NCBI GenBank assembly: GCA_910591455.2
Contig: OU342804.1
Span: forward strand, 13,238,133 to 13,302,132
From: Pholis gunnellus
Lineage: Eukaryota; Chordata; Actinopteri; Perciformes; Pholidae
DNA length: 64,000 nucleotides
Direction: 5' to 3'
Positions within the stretch are counted from its first letter, which is position 1. The number at the start of each line of letters is the position of its first letter. The notes beneath the pieces were generated by a model, which ran no database searches, was not told the origin of the DNA, and was given only the letters and a program-made list of their open reading frames with translations. Position numbers and translations under genes: made by a program. Below are positions 51,285 to 62,689 of this stretch, one piece after another.

Positions 51285-51779
51285 AAGTTGAAAGTTGTTT
51301 TACGATGAAAATGTAATCTTAATTCAATAAGTAAATGATTTGATGACCGAAGAACATTTTGGATCTTCATTGCTCTTTGTTCAGTTTCCACAAATTGTAA
51401 GTAAATAGATAAGTGCAAGACTTGTATTTTGACATTAATTAAAAAACACAGGCTCTATGTATATACACTACGGAATTATATTATCATCAACCACCAACCC
51501 AAACCGCCTCCTTTAGCATAGCTGTCTGGACTATAGAAAAATGAATGTGGTTAGTTTTCACTAGAATGAAAGTCTTGAACCTATTGAAGTGAAGTGATTG
51601 CTTTGGAAGTTGAATGACATGTCACCCTAAAATCCAAATGGTTCAATCATTTGATCAACAATGAGATGTAATGTTTAAATGCAATTCAATAACATTTCAT
51701 ATAGACATTTTCTGCAGTGCAGAAGCTGGAAGAGATTCTCTAAAGAAGCACGTAGGCCGAACTGATGTAAGGAAGATTA

Positions 51780-51930
51780 TTCCTCTCCCTCTTTTTCACT
51801 GTAACAACCTCCCTGAGCATTTCATAGCTGCATATGCTGCTGCTTAAAGCACCGCTGAGATTTATGCCGTTGTCAGCTCACAAGGGTGCAATCAGGAATA
51901 AAGATCCCATAAACCCCTCTGATGTGTCCA
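51780..51930. promoter_or_regulatory. candidate conserved non-coding element
   Basis: TTTCATAGCTGCATATGCTG, GAGATTTATGCCG and GGTGCAATCAGGAATAAAG in unique sequence. Confidence 0.33.
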
Positions 51931-53100
51931 CAGGTACAGCAGTACTAGGTTATTGCTGATGGCGGATCAAAAACACGTAACTGTATGTTTGGTATTTTTT
52001 CTTTCCCTTATTTGAAGTGAAAGCGTACCTACAGTAGTTACATAGTAGTTGCAAAAGTTACAAATACATTGACATCAAAAAGAACACAAGTTTAATTCTT
52101 CCTCTGTCCAACAACAGTACTCCACTAGTTGAGAACAGGGTCGGGACAGTGTGGAGAAAGAAGCCATAGAGATTGCAGACTGCCAGGGAAAGACAAAGAG
52201 ATCTAGATGGATGAGAAAAACGTGCATGTCACGTCAAAGCTTTTGGCCCCTTTGTTTTAATCCTAAGTATGCTGATTTCCTCTGGGTTGCTGAGGTTGCC
52301 AAGAGTGCTAGTGTGTGTATGTAGGTGTGTGTGTGTGTGTGTGTGTGTAGGTGTGTGTGTCAGTGTATGTATGTGTTATCCGTATGTGTGTGTAAGTGTG
52401 TTTAGGTTGTTTGTCCACTTGTGAAGTCAAGCCAGGTTGGCATCTGCTGCACTGTGCATGCTATGTGTGAGTCCGCATAAATGTATGTGCCGCTTGTACC
52501 TCACATATTATCCACTGTGTCCTGTTTGTTTATGTGTGTTTGTGCGTATGGGTGCCTGCCCACCTGGCTATCTCTCAAAGGGTTACATAAGTATGCGTGA
52601 ACCCTTCAGGGGACTCCCTAGGTCTGGCTCCAGCTGGCACACTGCTCCCCCTAGTAGCGCCTAAAGCTTTTTCCTTTCAACTCGGTTAAAACAACTGACT
52701 TTATGTATCTCTTCCCACACTTGTACATGTTTTCTTTATTTCATTTGAATTGATGTCTTTGCTCTCCAGATAGTCTTTACTGGGATGACTAACTGGGCTT
52801 AGCTGATACAAGCCCACAATTCACTTTTCCATTCTGTATTTTCATGTTGAGGTTGTCTGTTGTAACGGCTGGCTAGATGGTATCTACTATATCCAGCCTG
52901 GCTCAAATATGTGGTCAACACTGTACAAAGAAAAAAATGAGAAAACATCTGTAACTGTCCGTATACCTGTGCTGTTTGTAGACTGATGGGAAAAGTATTT
53001 GCGTGAAGGCCGAGGTATGAGAGGTGTCTGGGTCTTGTCTGTGTGAGATTGCAGAGTAGTAATCAAAGAGGTGGCACCTCTTGGGCTGAGCTGAGGTTGC
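51931..53100. other. non-coding background
   Basis: Unique sequence plus the imperfect TG tract. No supported gene or element. Confidence 0.4.
52311..52402 (+). repeat. imperfect (TG)n
   Basis: TG units with repeated TAGG and TATG interruptions over about 90 bp. Confidence 0.9.
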
Positions 53101-53108
53101 GCTGCTCA

Positions 53109-53145
53109 CCCCCCCCCCCTCCCCTCCCAAACCAAACCCCCCCCC
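53109..53145 (+). repeat. C-rich tract
   Basis: Runs of 11 C and 9 C separated by T/A-containing C-rich sequence. Confidence 0.85.
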
Positions 53146-53369
53146 TGGGCCTCTCAAGGGCCGTCTATCCCACTCCATCGCATCACTGTAGCGACAGCTC
53201 TCCTTCGCCTCCCCATCAATCCTCTGGCCAGTCGCAGCTTCCCGATCTCACTGCCAGCTCCTCAGCCAGTCAGCAGCTGCCCAACAATGCCAGGCCTGAC
53301 AATCGCTTACCCTGCCGGCTTCAAGTCTGTCAACCCCGGGCCTGTCAAATTACTGTCAGCGTAAACAGT
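53146..53369. promoter_or_regulatory. strong candidate element with clustered TGTCA sites
   Basis: CTGTCAACC, CTGTCAAATT and CTGTCAGCG lie within about 35 bp (53327-53361). TGTCA is the MEIS/PREP/TGIF half site. CCCATCAATCC and GACAATCGC precede them. Unique sequence between a C-rich tract and the G26 run. Confidence 0.4.
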
Positions 53370-53395
53370 GGGGGGGGGGGGGGGGGGGGGGGGGG
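53370..53395 (+). repeat. (G)26 homopolymer
   Basis: This is the longest G run of the window. It is followed by a purine-only stretch to about 53465 and a further G8 near 53487. Intermolecular or slipped G-quadruplex structure is plausible. Assembly error in its length is likely. Confidence 0.95.
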
Positions 53396-53587
53396 AGGAA
53401 AGGGGAGAAAGAAAAGAGGAAGGGGTGAAAGTGGATGGGAAAGGAATGGAGAGAGGAGAGTGGAGAATATTGGGTGAGATGAGATGGGGGGGGAGTGTCA
53501 CACACACATGCACAACTCTGACATATATATCACTCTTGCCCCATCTTCTTCTGATGCTGGCACTCGCTCGCTCCCATCAATGTCCCT

Positions 53588-53612
53588 CTCCCCATCTTTC
53601 TTTCAGGTAATT
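53588..53612 (+). other. weaker juxtaposed acceptor/donor
   Basis: A very strong C/T tract ending TTTCAG at 53606 is followed at once by GTAATT. The acceptor half is excellent and the donor half is below consensus (GTAATT, not GTAAGT). Such pairs arise by chance in C/T-rich DNA, so this is listed only as company for the better site at 61070. Confidence 0.12.
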
Positions 53613-53819
53613 CCCTCGGTCACATCAGTCCTACTCATCTCTCTGCGCTTTTCCTCCCCCCAATCCTCCCTCTGCCCTTCCGCCACACATGTTCTATCGC
53701 TATCCCCCAGTCTCAAAGCAGCAGCTCAACATCTCTTTGATTCAAAAAGAAAAGGAGACAGAGTAAAAGAAAAAAGTAATGGGCAGAAAAATGAAATGAC
53801 TTTCTGGGCCCTCACGTAA

Positions 53820-54010
53820 AAGTGCGGCTCGCTCTTCAAGACAGGCAATATTCCCTCAATTATTGCCACTCACAGAACCCTCGTCGCCAGCGGATGAAGT
53901 TTTAATTCCAGGCCTCCAATAAAATGGATGCCCTAGATATAATGTGGAAATAACTCCGCAATGCTTCAGGATTTGCATGACAGCGCACTGTACATGTGAG
54001 TGCTCCACAC
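53820..54010. promoter_or_regulatory. strong candidate element with inverted repeat and octamer
   Basis: A perfect 7-bp inverted repeat GGCAATA (53844-53850) / TATTGCC (53861-53867) with a 10-bp loop; AGTTTTAATTCC; and octamer ATTTGCAT at 53971-53978. Unique. Confidence 0.45.
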
Positions 54011-54464
54011 ATGCACCGCAGCTATGAGTGGGCGTGTTTTCACATACATGTCCTGTAAGTGAGAAGGAGAAGATGTGGAAGCTTCATATTGATGTGACAA
54101 CCAGCCATGGGCTCTCAGCTCTTAACTCCAACCTGTTTTTTTTATTCCTCGCAACTGGAGTCTATCAACTCTCAGTTGTATTTATATCACCACTTCTGGA
54201 TAAGACTGGTGCCTGAACTTTCATGAGCCAATTTATCAATAATGCTTCAATCAGTCATGCAGTAACTTCCTAGATTGTCTATCTATGAGACAAGAAATGC
54301 AGATAAACCATCTATTTTAACATTGCACACTATCGGCTTCCTTGGTCATTTGTTGTATGTAATGTGAACATATCCATATTTCCAGTCATCTAGATTCACG
54401 CTAGATTCTGGCATTCAGCTAATTAAGTAGGCACCATTTAATTGTATTTTGGCTACCTAAAATG

Positions 54465-54900
54465 TAGTTTTGTTCTTGAGATAGTTCTACTTTGAGATGC
54501 ATTTGCTGTTTTGGTTCTAGTTATAATTCAAGTTCTAAGTTGGAGTTATATTTGTAGCTCTTATGTTAGTTATATTTCCCTTTAGTCCTTGTTGTAGGTA
54601 AATTAGCAGTTTCAGTTCACGTTATTGTTCTTGTAATGTTTCTTGTGCTTGTCATATATTTTCATTTTCAAGTTTGAGTTCTAAGTCTAGCTCAAGTTCT
54701 TGCTCTAGTCGTAGTTCTATTTCTAGCTCTTGTTGTAGCTATATTCCTTCTCTCTCTAACTGTATTTGAAGTTGTAGTTTTAGATCTACATCTTGTTGTA
54801 GCAATATGTCTAGCTCTTATAATAATAACTAGTTTTAGTTCAAGCTCACTTCCAAGCCTTTCAGTAGATGCATATCCAGTTCCAACTTTAGCTCTAGTTC
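54465..54900 (+). repeat. decayed hexamer satellite, TAGTTC/TAGCTC type
   Basis: Hexamer variants TAGTTC, TAGCTC, AAGTTC, GAGTTC and TTGTAG recur at or near 6-bp spacing for over 400 bp (for example around 54485, 54535, 54690-54740, 54810-54900), with substitutions and slips throughout. The texture differs from both flanks, which are ordinary background on the left and a candidate CNE on the right. This reads as an old tandem array that has lost perfect units. Confidence 0.6.
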
Positions 54901-54919
54901 TTCACTACCGGACTGCTGT

Positions 54920-55160
54920 TGAATTTGTATTAAGACGCTGGTCTAATTTGCCATCGTTACTAACCCCGGGCACTCAGGTTTCTGATTGGTCAAGGGAGGG
55001 GAGTGGCCCCCCGCTGTGCATAGATGAGTGCTCAGATAATTGGTTGAGAGAATTGGGAGTCGTCAGCGGCCACTCTAACAGAAATGGGTCTAGCCAGCTG
55101 AGCTCCCTGCTCCTTAAGTGCCATTTTAACACAGTCATTCCCCTCACCTTTTAATTGCAA
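54920..55160. promoter_or_regulatory. strong candidate conserved non-coding element
   Basis: GGTCTAATTTGCCATCG, TTTCTGATTGGTCAAGG, CAGATAATTGGTTGAGAG and CCTTTTAATTGCAACTC (ATTGG occurs twice). It abuts the decayed hexamer satellite. Confidence 0.42.
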
Positions 55161-55388
55161 CTCGACTTTGAGGGCATGGACGTGGACCTGGCCTTCCATC
55201 ATTAACTGACGCACACATTTCATACGCACACGTACGTAAGCAAACATACGCATTCAAGAAGGAAAAAAGTGTGTCAGACCTGTACTGATGATTCACACAA
55301 GACACACACTCACATGCTGACAGCAGAACAGAAATCTTTCAGATCCACACGGCTGACACACCAGAGGGAATAAACATGGCTTTGTCTC

Positions 55389-55430
55389 AGAGAGACAGAG
55401 ACAGACAGAGACAGAGAGAGAGAGCAGAGA
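55389..55430 (+). repeat. (GACAGA)n-(GA)n
   Basis: GAGACAGA units grading into GA. Confidence 0.9.
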
Positions 55431-55630
55431 AGAGACCGGCTTTGTCTTGGGTGTAGCTGTGTGGCTGTGGGATCGATAGGTTTAACCAGCAGGGGCTTGG
55501 GCCTGTGGAGCAGGAAGAGACACAGGCAGGAGGTTAGGGCTGGGCAGAACAGCCTGGAAATGCTTTATCACCATGCCAGCAAGGCACCGTCTCCCATCAG
55601 GGGCGCAAAAAGCTCAGGGGCTTGAGAGGC

Positions 55631-55633
<3 letters not shown>

Positions 55634-55668
<35 letters not shown>

Positions 55669-55679
55669 TGTGTGTGTGT
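55634..55679 (+). repeat. (TG)n
   Basis: A TG run of 46 bp with one TATG break. Confidence 0.97.
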
Positions 55680-56599
55680 CTGAATGCATAAACTGTGTGT
55701 GACAAATATTACATTATCATCCGGGGTGTTTCACTTGCATGCTGATATTGTTTGATTCAACCCGGCATCTGTGAAGGACCTCAGGAAAGCCTTCTGCTAT
55801 TGTTTCTGTTTTGCCCCCGCTTACTCCGTCGGGTTCAGATGGAGCTATCAGAGAGAAATGAATCTAAACTGTCTGGTGGAGGAGAGCAGATAGAAGGCAA
55901 GGGGAAACCAGGTGAAAACTGTAATACTGTATCAGGCAAGGCATGCTGCTTCTCCATGCTGACATTAGCCCAAAGACCAAAAAGTCGTATTATTCTCCAA
56001 GCTTTCTCTACTATTTGGATCAAAGAAGGGAGTTGCTTGAGAGGACGACAGAGGAGGAAAGTGGAACAAAAGGAATTTGAGGAAAGCTGACATGCGGAGA
56101 AAGGAGGATTAGACATCCACACAGGAGAGGAGAAAGGAGGAAAAGAGAGATGTGGAAGGTTGACGCAACATGCTGACCTGTCACACTTTAGTGCCCAGAG
56201 CCCATTGGTGACAATGTCATCACCCAGTTCAGGGCGGAGGAGTGCCGCTTGGTACAAATAAACTATTACTACTGCAGTGGGGCCAGGCTGTTGCACCAAA
56301 ACAGTGCAGGGTGTGAAAACAAATGTAGGCAAATCACAGATACCTTCCGATGTCGCATTTTGAAATTTTATATTTACAATAAAAACTCTTCATAGATATA
56401 ATTGTGCATGCAGAATTTTAGTTAGACAAGAAGATCACTGCATGTTAAAGAAACTCAAAATGACAAATGAATCCCCTGTGAGTTATTTATCTCAAATACA
56501 GACAGTTTTGGTCTCTGACAATTCCATTCATTACCAGACAAGTCATACAGTAATTGAGCTGAATAAGTTGGCCTAATGTCTTAGTCGTCCAAAACAAAC

Positions 56600-56960
56600 A
56601 GTTGCTGTCATAATTAGTTTTTAATCGGATTGCGATGTTTTGGCTGATAAAATATGCTTACTTGCATTATTATGAGTAATGAGAGGAGCGGAACTCACTG
56701 CAGAGCAGCGATCCTCTTCCCAAGCAGCAAAAGAGAACGATTGTAATGCAAATCAGCCTGTCTTGCTGTTTATTGATTTAGAGGACACCTTCTGATGTGG
56801 ATGCTGCCGTCTTTCAGGGCAATTTTTACCTTTCACCTGAATCAGACTGTGATCCCAGAGATTTAATTAAAATGCGCTCCTCAGCTCAATATTTGGATTA
56901 GTTGAGGTTTAAGCGCAGACTGTGAAATTTTATTTGATGATACTTTCAGCTCTAACAACA
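56600..56960. promoter_or_regulatory. strong candidate enhancer with POU octamer
   Basis: ATGCAAAT at 56746-56753 in TTGTAATGCAAATCAGCC; also TTTTTAATCGGATTGC, TTGCATTATTATGAGTAATG, GTTTATTGATTTAGAGG, GATTTAATTAAAATGC and TATTTGGATTAGTTG. Among the most motif-dense blocks of the window. Confidence 0.47.
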
Positions 56961-58680
56961 ACAGGTAAACAACTACAAACCTTTTTATACAATCCTCTCT
57001 ATTTCCAAGTTGCATTTGGGTTGTTAAGATACTTTTTTTTTTTAATTATGCATATGTCGTGTATTATCTGATGTGTAGCATACATCAGTGGACTGGACTC
57101 TGTAAAAACAGTTTCCATTCATTGAGTTTCTGTTTAAGTGCAAATGAGCCTGGTGATACCCAAAGAATAAAATGAGTCTAATATGTAATCAAATCAGCCA
57201 CATTTCAGTACTTCTGAATCTGTTGCATTTGTTTATTACATTTAAAATCAAACATACGTGCCTAATGCTTATTTGAATTCTTCTGAGAAAGACAAACATT
57301 ATCTAGTTATATCTTAAGCGCATTAATAACAACAAGCATAATATCATTTTTTAAATATTGTTGGGATATGGTAACAGTAGCTGTGAAGCTGGGATAAGTA
57401 ATCACTTTTTTACAGTTTCTGTCAGTGAAGCGGTCTGTGTAATTTATATTTACATGGTAATAGTCTGGCTACTCGTGTTTGCAGAGGTATTCGGGACGGG
57501 GATATGGCGGTGCATAAAACAGCTCATCCTGAATAAAAAAAGATATCAGGAAATGTACTTTTAAACTGCAAAAAATATAAATCATATGTACATATTGAGA
57601 CCTGAGTTCTTGTTTCTCTTTTCCAAATCAGTCCAAGCGTTGCAAACAACTAAACAGTTGACTAAATGAGTGTAAATCAACAAGTGTCTGAGCTGTCGGA
57701 CTTGCCTTATAGCACCAGGAGCCTGCTCAAACACTGACGAATGAACTACGCTTGAATTTTCATATTTAACTCTGTGGGTAAAATGATAGAACAGTATCAA
57801 CTGCAAAGTGTTGCTCCTGCCAATTTACAAAAATTGCAAAACGTACAAAACTATATTGACATATGTGTCAATCTGCATGAGCATGATGATTTGAAAATGG
57901 TTTATAGTTCCATCCAAATTATTTTTGGCCCTTGCAGAAAAAACATGCTGCGCATTGAGGGAGTGTTATCGTACAGCTGTTCCAATTCAGGAAGTGTTGC
58001 AGTGAACGGAAATGTAGACTATATACTCCTGCTCATACACACAAGCTCTGAAAGTAATAGATTGATTGTTTGGGGATCGCAGTCATTTGGGCATAAATAG
58101 CCTGTCAGTCATTGGTTTTGTTTTTCCTTTTTAAAAAAGCACATCAGTTGAACTGCACTACTGCACAAAGCCAATTTAAATGCGGTACTGAGATATGTAA
58201 ATAATCTGTAGGAAAACCAGACACTCCAAAGAAAAGCCAGACACTCCAAAAAAAGGATGACCTGTTTTGAGGCAAAATATAACAGTCCATAAAATGTAGT
58301 TATTTAACTCTCAAATAAGGTACCTTTTGGTATTTTTGACAGTACATGTCTGATCCTCATTCAACTTACTATAATGAAGGACTGAGCTCAAACACTACAT
58401 ACATTTCACTTTCTCAAATGAATATTAAACTATCAGCTGCAAAAAGAAATGAGATGATGATAAGACATTTCCTATGCCTGAATGTTGAAGCCAAAGGGGA
58501 TCAAAATAACCCAGAAGTAAAGCAGAGATTGCAACTGGGCAGCTCAGAACACTGATAAAGGTTTTACCTCCATTACAGGGGCTAAAACAAGGCCCGGGCC
58601 ACTGCAGCTCTGGATCCCTGATTTGTCAGGAGAATGCTGTAATAGTGGACGTAATGGCACAAGGAGGGTTGTTGTTGGAG
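56961..58680. other. non-coding background
   Basis: AT-rich unique sequence. A short direct repeat CCAGACACTCCAAA occurs at 58217 and 58236. ORFs at 57358 and 57774 have no recognisable features. Confidence 0.4.
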
Positions 58681-58708
58681 TGTGTGTGTGTGTGTGTGTG
58701 TATGTGTG
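58681..58708 (+). repeat. (TG)n
   Basis: The TG run is the reverse complement of the CA tract 125 bp downstream, so the two can pair. Confidence 0.95.
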
Positions 58709-58830
58709 CAGAGAGGTGGGACGAGAAGGAGTGAATGACGGTAGAAAAATGTCTGCAGATGGATGTTGAAACAGCCATACATCCTCGTTAGACCCCCTGT
58801 CTCCCAGCGGCAACAACAGTCCGCTCATCT

Positions 58831-58948
<118 letters not shown>

Positions 58949-60720
58949 AACATTCTGCCATCACTAACTATACATACTGGATTGTTGTCAAAGGTCCTGC
59001 CATACCATGTGGTGCTAGTTTTATTTAGAGAAAGTATAATACACTGCATTTGACATTTCTGCTAATTTTCTTAAATAGACCTGAAGACTAAGAGTCTGCT
59101 GCCAAATGCTCGTGTCAGCATGCTATGAGAGGTGAAGGGATCACCAATGTAATAGGATTCATTCTGAGGGGAGCATGAATGTGTGTACTACATTACACGG
59201 CAATCCATTCGATAAAACATTTAACACTAAAACAACACCCCAACACTAAAAATATGAAATGTCAACCCGCTGGTGGCCCTAAAAAAAAAAGGCTGGTATC
59301 ACTAAAGTCAGTTGAATTCACCCTCTGTGGACCATGAATGTTTACCGGACGATCGACCAACATTGTCATCCGTAGAAGCATCGTATTGGCACTATTTTCC
59401 AAAATATTCAATGAATATCTCCTTTCATATAATGAATATAAAATCAGGGTGTTCTTGATTAAGAATTGACATAGTTGAATCTGATTGGTCAAGCCTTTTT
59501 TGTGTTTTGTTGCTCACTGATTGATGCTGTTTGCTGTCTGAAGTCCTGAAATGCAACAAAGGAGTTTGATAGAGAGATAGAACTGGTGTTTAGCCTGCTG
59601 CTATTCATTTTTTGTGAATACAACTTCCGTCCCTAATTCCATTTTCCCCCCGTTGTGGCAATCCACAGACAGAAGGGAAACAACAGGAAAGTGAAGGGAC
59701 AGTCAGAGCGAGGGAGCGAGAGAGAGAGAGAGCTGCAAGCAGCCAATAGCTCATTCTACCCGCCTCCCCGTGCCGATTTTGACAGACAATATTTTGACAT
59801 GAATTCAAAATATATTTAACGCTCTGATAAAGTTTTTGTGTGAGTATTGAGATTCATAAATGTATTCTTTGACTTTGAAACAGTAGCCTTATGTTGCCTT
59901 TCTTACGCTACCGCCAAGATGCTGCTCCGATGGTACCACAAATTTGGATAGTGCAACTTTGTATACGTTGTGATTTATTGACGCACACTACGGAGATGGA
60001 TTAAAAGCACATGAGTTATTTTAAAATTAATATTAACAGTATTATAAATAGGCTGATAATTATACCAAAAATAGTTTATTCGTCATGATTTGCTGAGAGA
60101 AACCAAGCAGTTCTATGTAAAATCAGACATGCAGCACCCCCATACAGCCCAAATGGAATGATCCTTTGTTTCATAACCACATATTTCCGGGCACTGCGAC
60201 AGTTTGACTGTGAGATTGGCAGTCGAATTAGACTTTTTAACAGTCCACTACTCGGGGTCATCCCCAAAATATACATGAATGCTAAACCTTTGGAACAGAT
60301 ATTGCATGTATGTTAAAAACCTTCAAAATGTCTTTCTTGACTCACATCAGCACCATTACAAGTGCTTGTAAATTATCATGTTTTTATCCTCACACATCCT
60401 TTATCTTATCCTCAAGGATATCAATCTGTCCGTTGTGCAACCAACTGCCACCCTCTCTCTAGCCCAAGAGGCACTACCCACCCGCCATCCGACAGTACTG
60501 GCTAATTCCCCCCAGCATCCCCAACAACCTATCGTGTCATGTCCTTTATCATGTCGTCACCCCCTCCTCTGTCCACCCACAGCACAAGTCTCTTGCCCTG
60601 AATAGAGCTGGCAGAACTACAGTGAAACAAACCAAAATACAAATGGCCACTCCAGAACAGCTCACACTTGCATCTGCATTCATTTCCTCTCATTTTTGCA
60701 ACGTACAAAAGCGTCTCGCG
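58949..60720. other. non-coding background
   Basis: Unique AT-rich sequence with one GA run; no gene. 60720-60830 is GC-richer with CAGTAATGAATATACATG and may belong to the element cluster to the right. Confidence 0.4.
59718..59732 (+). repeat. (GA)n
   Basis: A short GA run after GAGCGAGGGAGC. Confidence 0.85.
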
Positions 60721-60929
60721 GAGCCGCTGTTGTGTGCTTATGACGGGCTGCGCGGTGCTGTCACACCGGCCTTCAGGGCTCACGGCTTTCACGGTTGAGA
60801 CAGTCAGAGGTCAGTAATGAATATACATGTGTGGTCTGCAGCAGGGACGATACTGGGAGAAATAGAGCGAGGACGGAAGATGAATATTGAGTTAACGTGC
60901 TGAGCAGAGTAGGGCTACATTCCCAGTTC

Positions 60930-61290
60930 CCCAGTCATAATGTCCTCTGCTGTTAGTCTCAGTCTGACTTGTGAACATAAATATTTACACGGCTGTCACA
61001 ATCAGGATTTATAGCTCTTCCCATAAGAGAAATATAAAGTATGCTTTATTCCCTCTTTTCTTTTGCAGAGGTAAGTGTACTTCTGCACAATGGCAATGAC
61101 ATTCTTGTTTGCTCTGGGATGTTATGAAAGCCAGTTTTCTCTGTATTGGATACTGAGTGCACAGGGTATGAATATTGTCTCATTATATTGACAGTTCTCG
61201 TCCTTGCCAGTTTCAATAACCAACATTCAGCAAAAGAAGTGCCGCAATACAAACAGTTTGGATATTTCCAACTGATGGGCTGGTGAAGTG
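60930..61290. promoter_or_regulatory. candidate conserved non-coding element around the juxtaposed splice site
   Basis: GTGAACATAAATATTTACAC, ATCAGGATTTATAGC, GACATTCTTGTTTGC, AGTTTCAATAACC and CCGCAATACAAACAG in unique sequence on both sides of 61070. Confidence 0.4.
61051..61077 (+). other. candidate recursive splice site (3'ss/5'ss juxtaposition)
   Basis: A strong pyrimidine tract (61047-61064) leads into TTTTGCAGAG, immediately followed by GTAAGTGT, so an acceptor AG at 61069-61070 abuts a consensus donor at 61071. Using the first AG would give a 2-nt exon. Zero-length exon sites of this layout are known in Drosophila and vertebrate long introns. If real, it means a long plus-strand intron crosses this position. 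The flanks (60930-61290) are unique sequence that also looks conserved. This is inferred from consensus match only. Confidence 0.3.
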
Positions 61291-61539
61291 AGGGAGAGGC
61301 AACAGAGGCAATAAAACACAGACAATATACATATTGCCTTTCTTTGTAATACTGGATGCAATAACAATAGTGCACGCTAACCGCTATGATATTTATTTGT
61401 ATGTGTATGTGTGCGTGTGTCGAGACAAACTCCAAATGTTTGAGACATTGCTGGAATACTCTCAGCAGCGCCAATGCAAACACCTTTCTCTCTCCGTTTT
61501 TATCTCGCCTACTCTTCTTCCTCCTAATTCCATCCTAAT

Positions 61540-61800
61540 CTGCCAATGCCAAATCTATTTTGTCATGTTACTCCTCTGATAGCTTGGCATGTAATTAACT
61601 CCTTGGCATGCGCTGTGGGTTGTCATTTGCATGGTAATAAATCTCTGCTCCTTATTGTAGGTGGGGGAGGCATACAGAACTATGTGCTTAGCCTCAGCAA
61701 ACATCCCTGTCCAACCCTTATCAACTCCCCTGACTCCAACCTGTTTGGTCCGAGAGAAGCAAGCGTCCCTTCCAGGTGGCAGACGATATTGATCAAACAT
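61540..61800. promoter_or_regulatory. strong candidate enhancer with POU octamer
   Basis: ATTTGCAT at 61625-61632 is joined to GGTAATAAATC. CTTGGCATG occurs twice (61583 and 61603), separated by TAATTAACTC; GGCATGCGC follows. Unique. Confidence 0.43.
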
Positions 61801-61824
61801 TGTGGTTAGTTTTTATGAATGTAT

Positions 61825-62040
61825 TTAAGGGAGAGCGGTGGCAAATGAAGCTTTTGGGAAACTGATTGCTATTAATCGAGATGGAACATTTGGATCCTTG
61901 TATTTATTTGGTCCTACAAGCTGTTTTCCATCCATTACAAAGCCATTTCCTTTTGTCCACTTTATCAATTTTGAGGCCCATCTTTCCTTGAGATCCCTGG
62001 CTCCCGCCCAGCTATTGCTTATATACAGTGTATGTGCCAA
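61825..62040. promoter_or_regulatory. strong candidate conserved non-coding element
   Basis: GAAACTGATTGCTATTAATC, GGATCCTTGTATTTATTTGG and CTTTATCAATTTTGAGG. A plus ORF of about 66 codons covers it, but a minus ORF covers it too and no splice sites frame either. Confidence 0.42.
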
Positions 62041-62219
62041 ACCACAAAGCAGAGGCCAAGCCAAAATGTGTGTGTGTGTGTGATATGTATGTGTATATTT
62101 GTGTCCCTGAGTGCACATGCACACACAAATAATAGGGTGAAGAGATGAGGCATTTGGAGTAAGAGTGTGGGGGGGGGTGCGAGGTGATTATATGTGTGTG
62201 TTTTGAGAGATGGATGAAC

Positions 62220-62360
62220 GGAGTAAAGATTGCACTCATCTGTCGTGGTACAGTGCTCCCATCAGGTCTAATGAGTGTGCCGGGGTGACCTCGGTCTCGT
62301 AGGTTCACAGGCCTGATTAAACATCGTCTCCGAGTCGACTCAGGGGATGCCGAGCAGACC
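62220..62360. promoter_or_regulatory. candidate conserved non-coding element
   Basis: GGTCTAATGAGTGTGCC, AGGCCTGATTAAACATCG and GAGTCGACTC (perfect 10-bp palindrome) in unique sequence. Confidence 0.35.
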
Positions 62361-62456
62361 AGCACTGGCTCCCCGCTCTCCTCTTTTCTCCCCTCTCTTT
62401 GCTCCCCTCCATCGTCCTAATGGCTCCTTCTGATCTAACCCCATTCATCTCTATCA

Positions 62457-62478
62457 CCCCCCCCCCCCACACACACAC
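62457..62478 (+). repeat. (C)12-(CA)n compound
   Basis: The C run passes directly into CA units, the same arrangement as at 14554. Confidence 0.9.
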
Positions 62479-62689
62479 CTCCTCCCCCCTTGCTACCCTG
62501 TGCTTCACTCTACCAGTGATACTCCTTTTGTTTGACTGTCATCTGTCTTTATTAATATTGGTTCTTTTGGCTTGTGTGTGGTTGTAGCTTATATGCTTGA
62601 GAGTTGCGTGTTTCCAGCTTATGTTCGATGGTTACACGTTTCTTTTCGACTGTCATCAGCAAATGTGTGGGTGCTCAACTACCAGCCTT

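Noticed and set aside
52640..52665. CTCF site near CTCCCCCTAGTAGCGCC
   Set aside because: Too many mismatches to the CTCF core; the site at 19718 is closer but also imperfect.
55835..56332. 165-aa minus-strand ORF
   Set aside because: No recognisable domain, an overlapping plus ORF in the same region, no splice or promoter context; length is expected by chance in 64 kb over six frames.
61838..62083. 81-aa plus ORF that looks protein-like at its start
   Set aside because: A minus-strand ORF covers the same bases and no splice sites frame it; better explained as a non-coding element.
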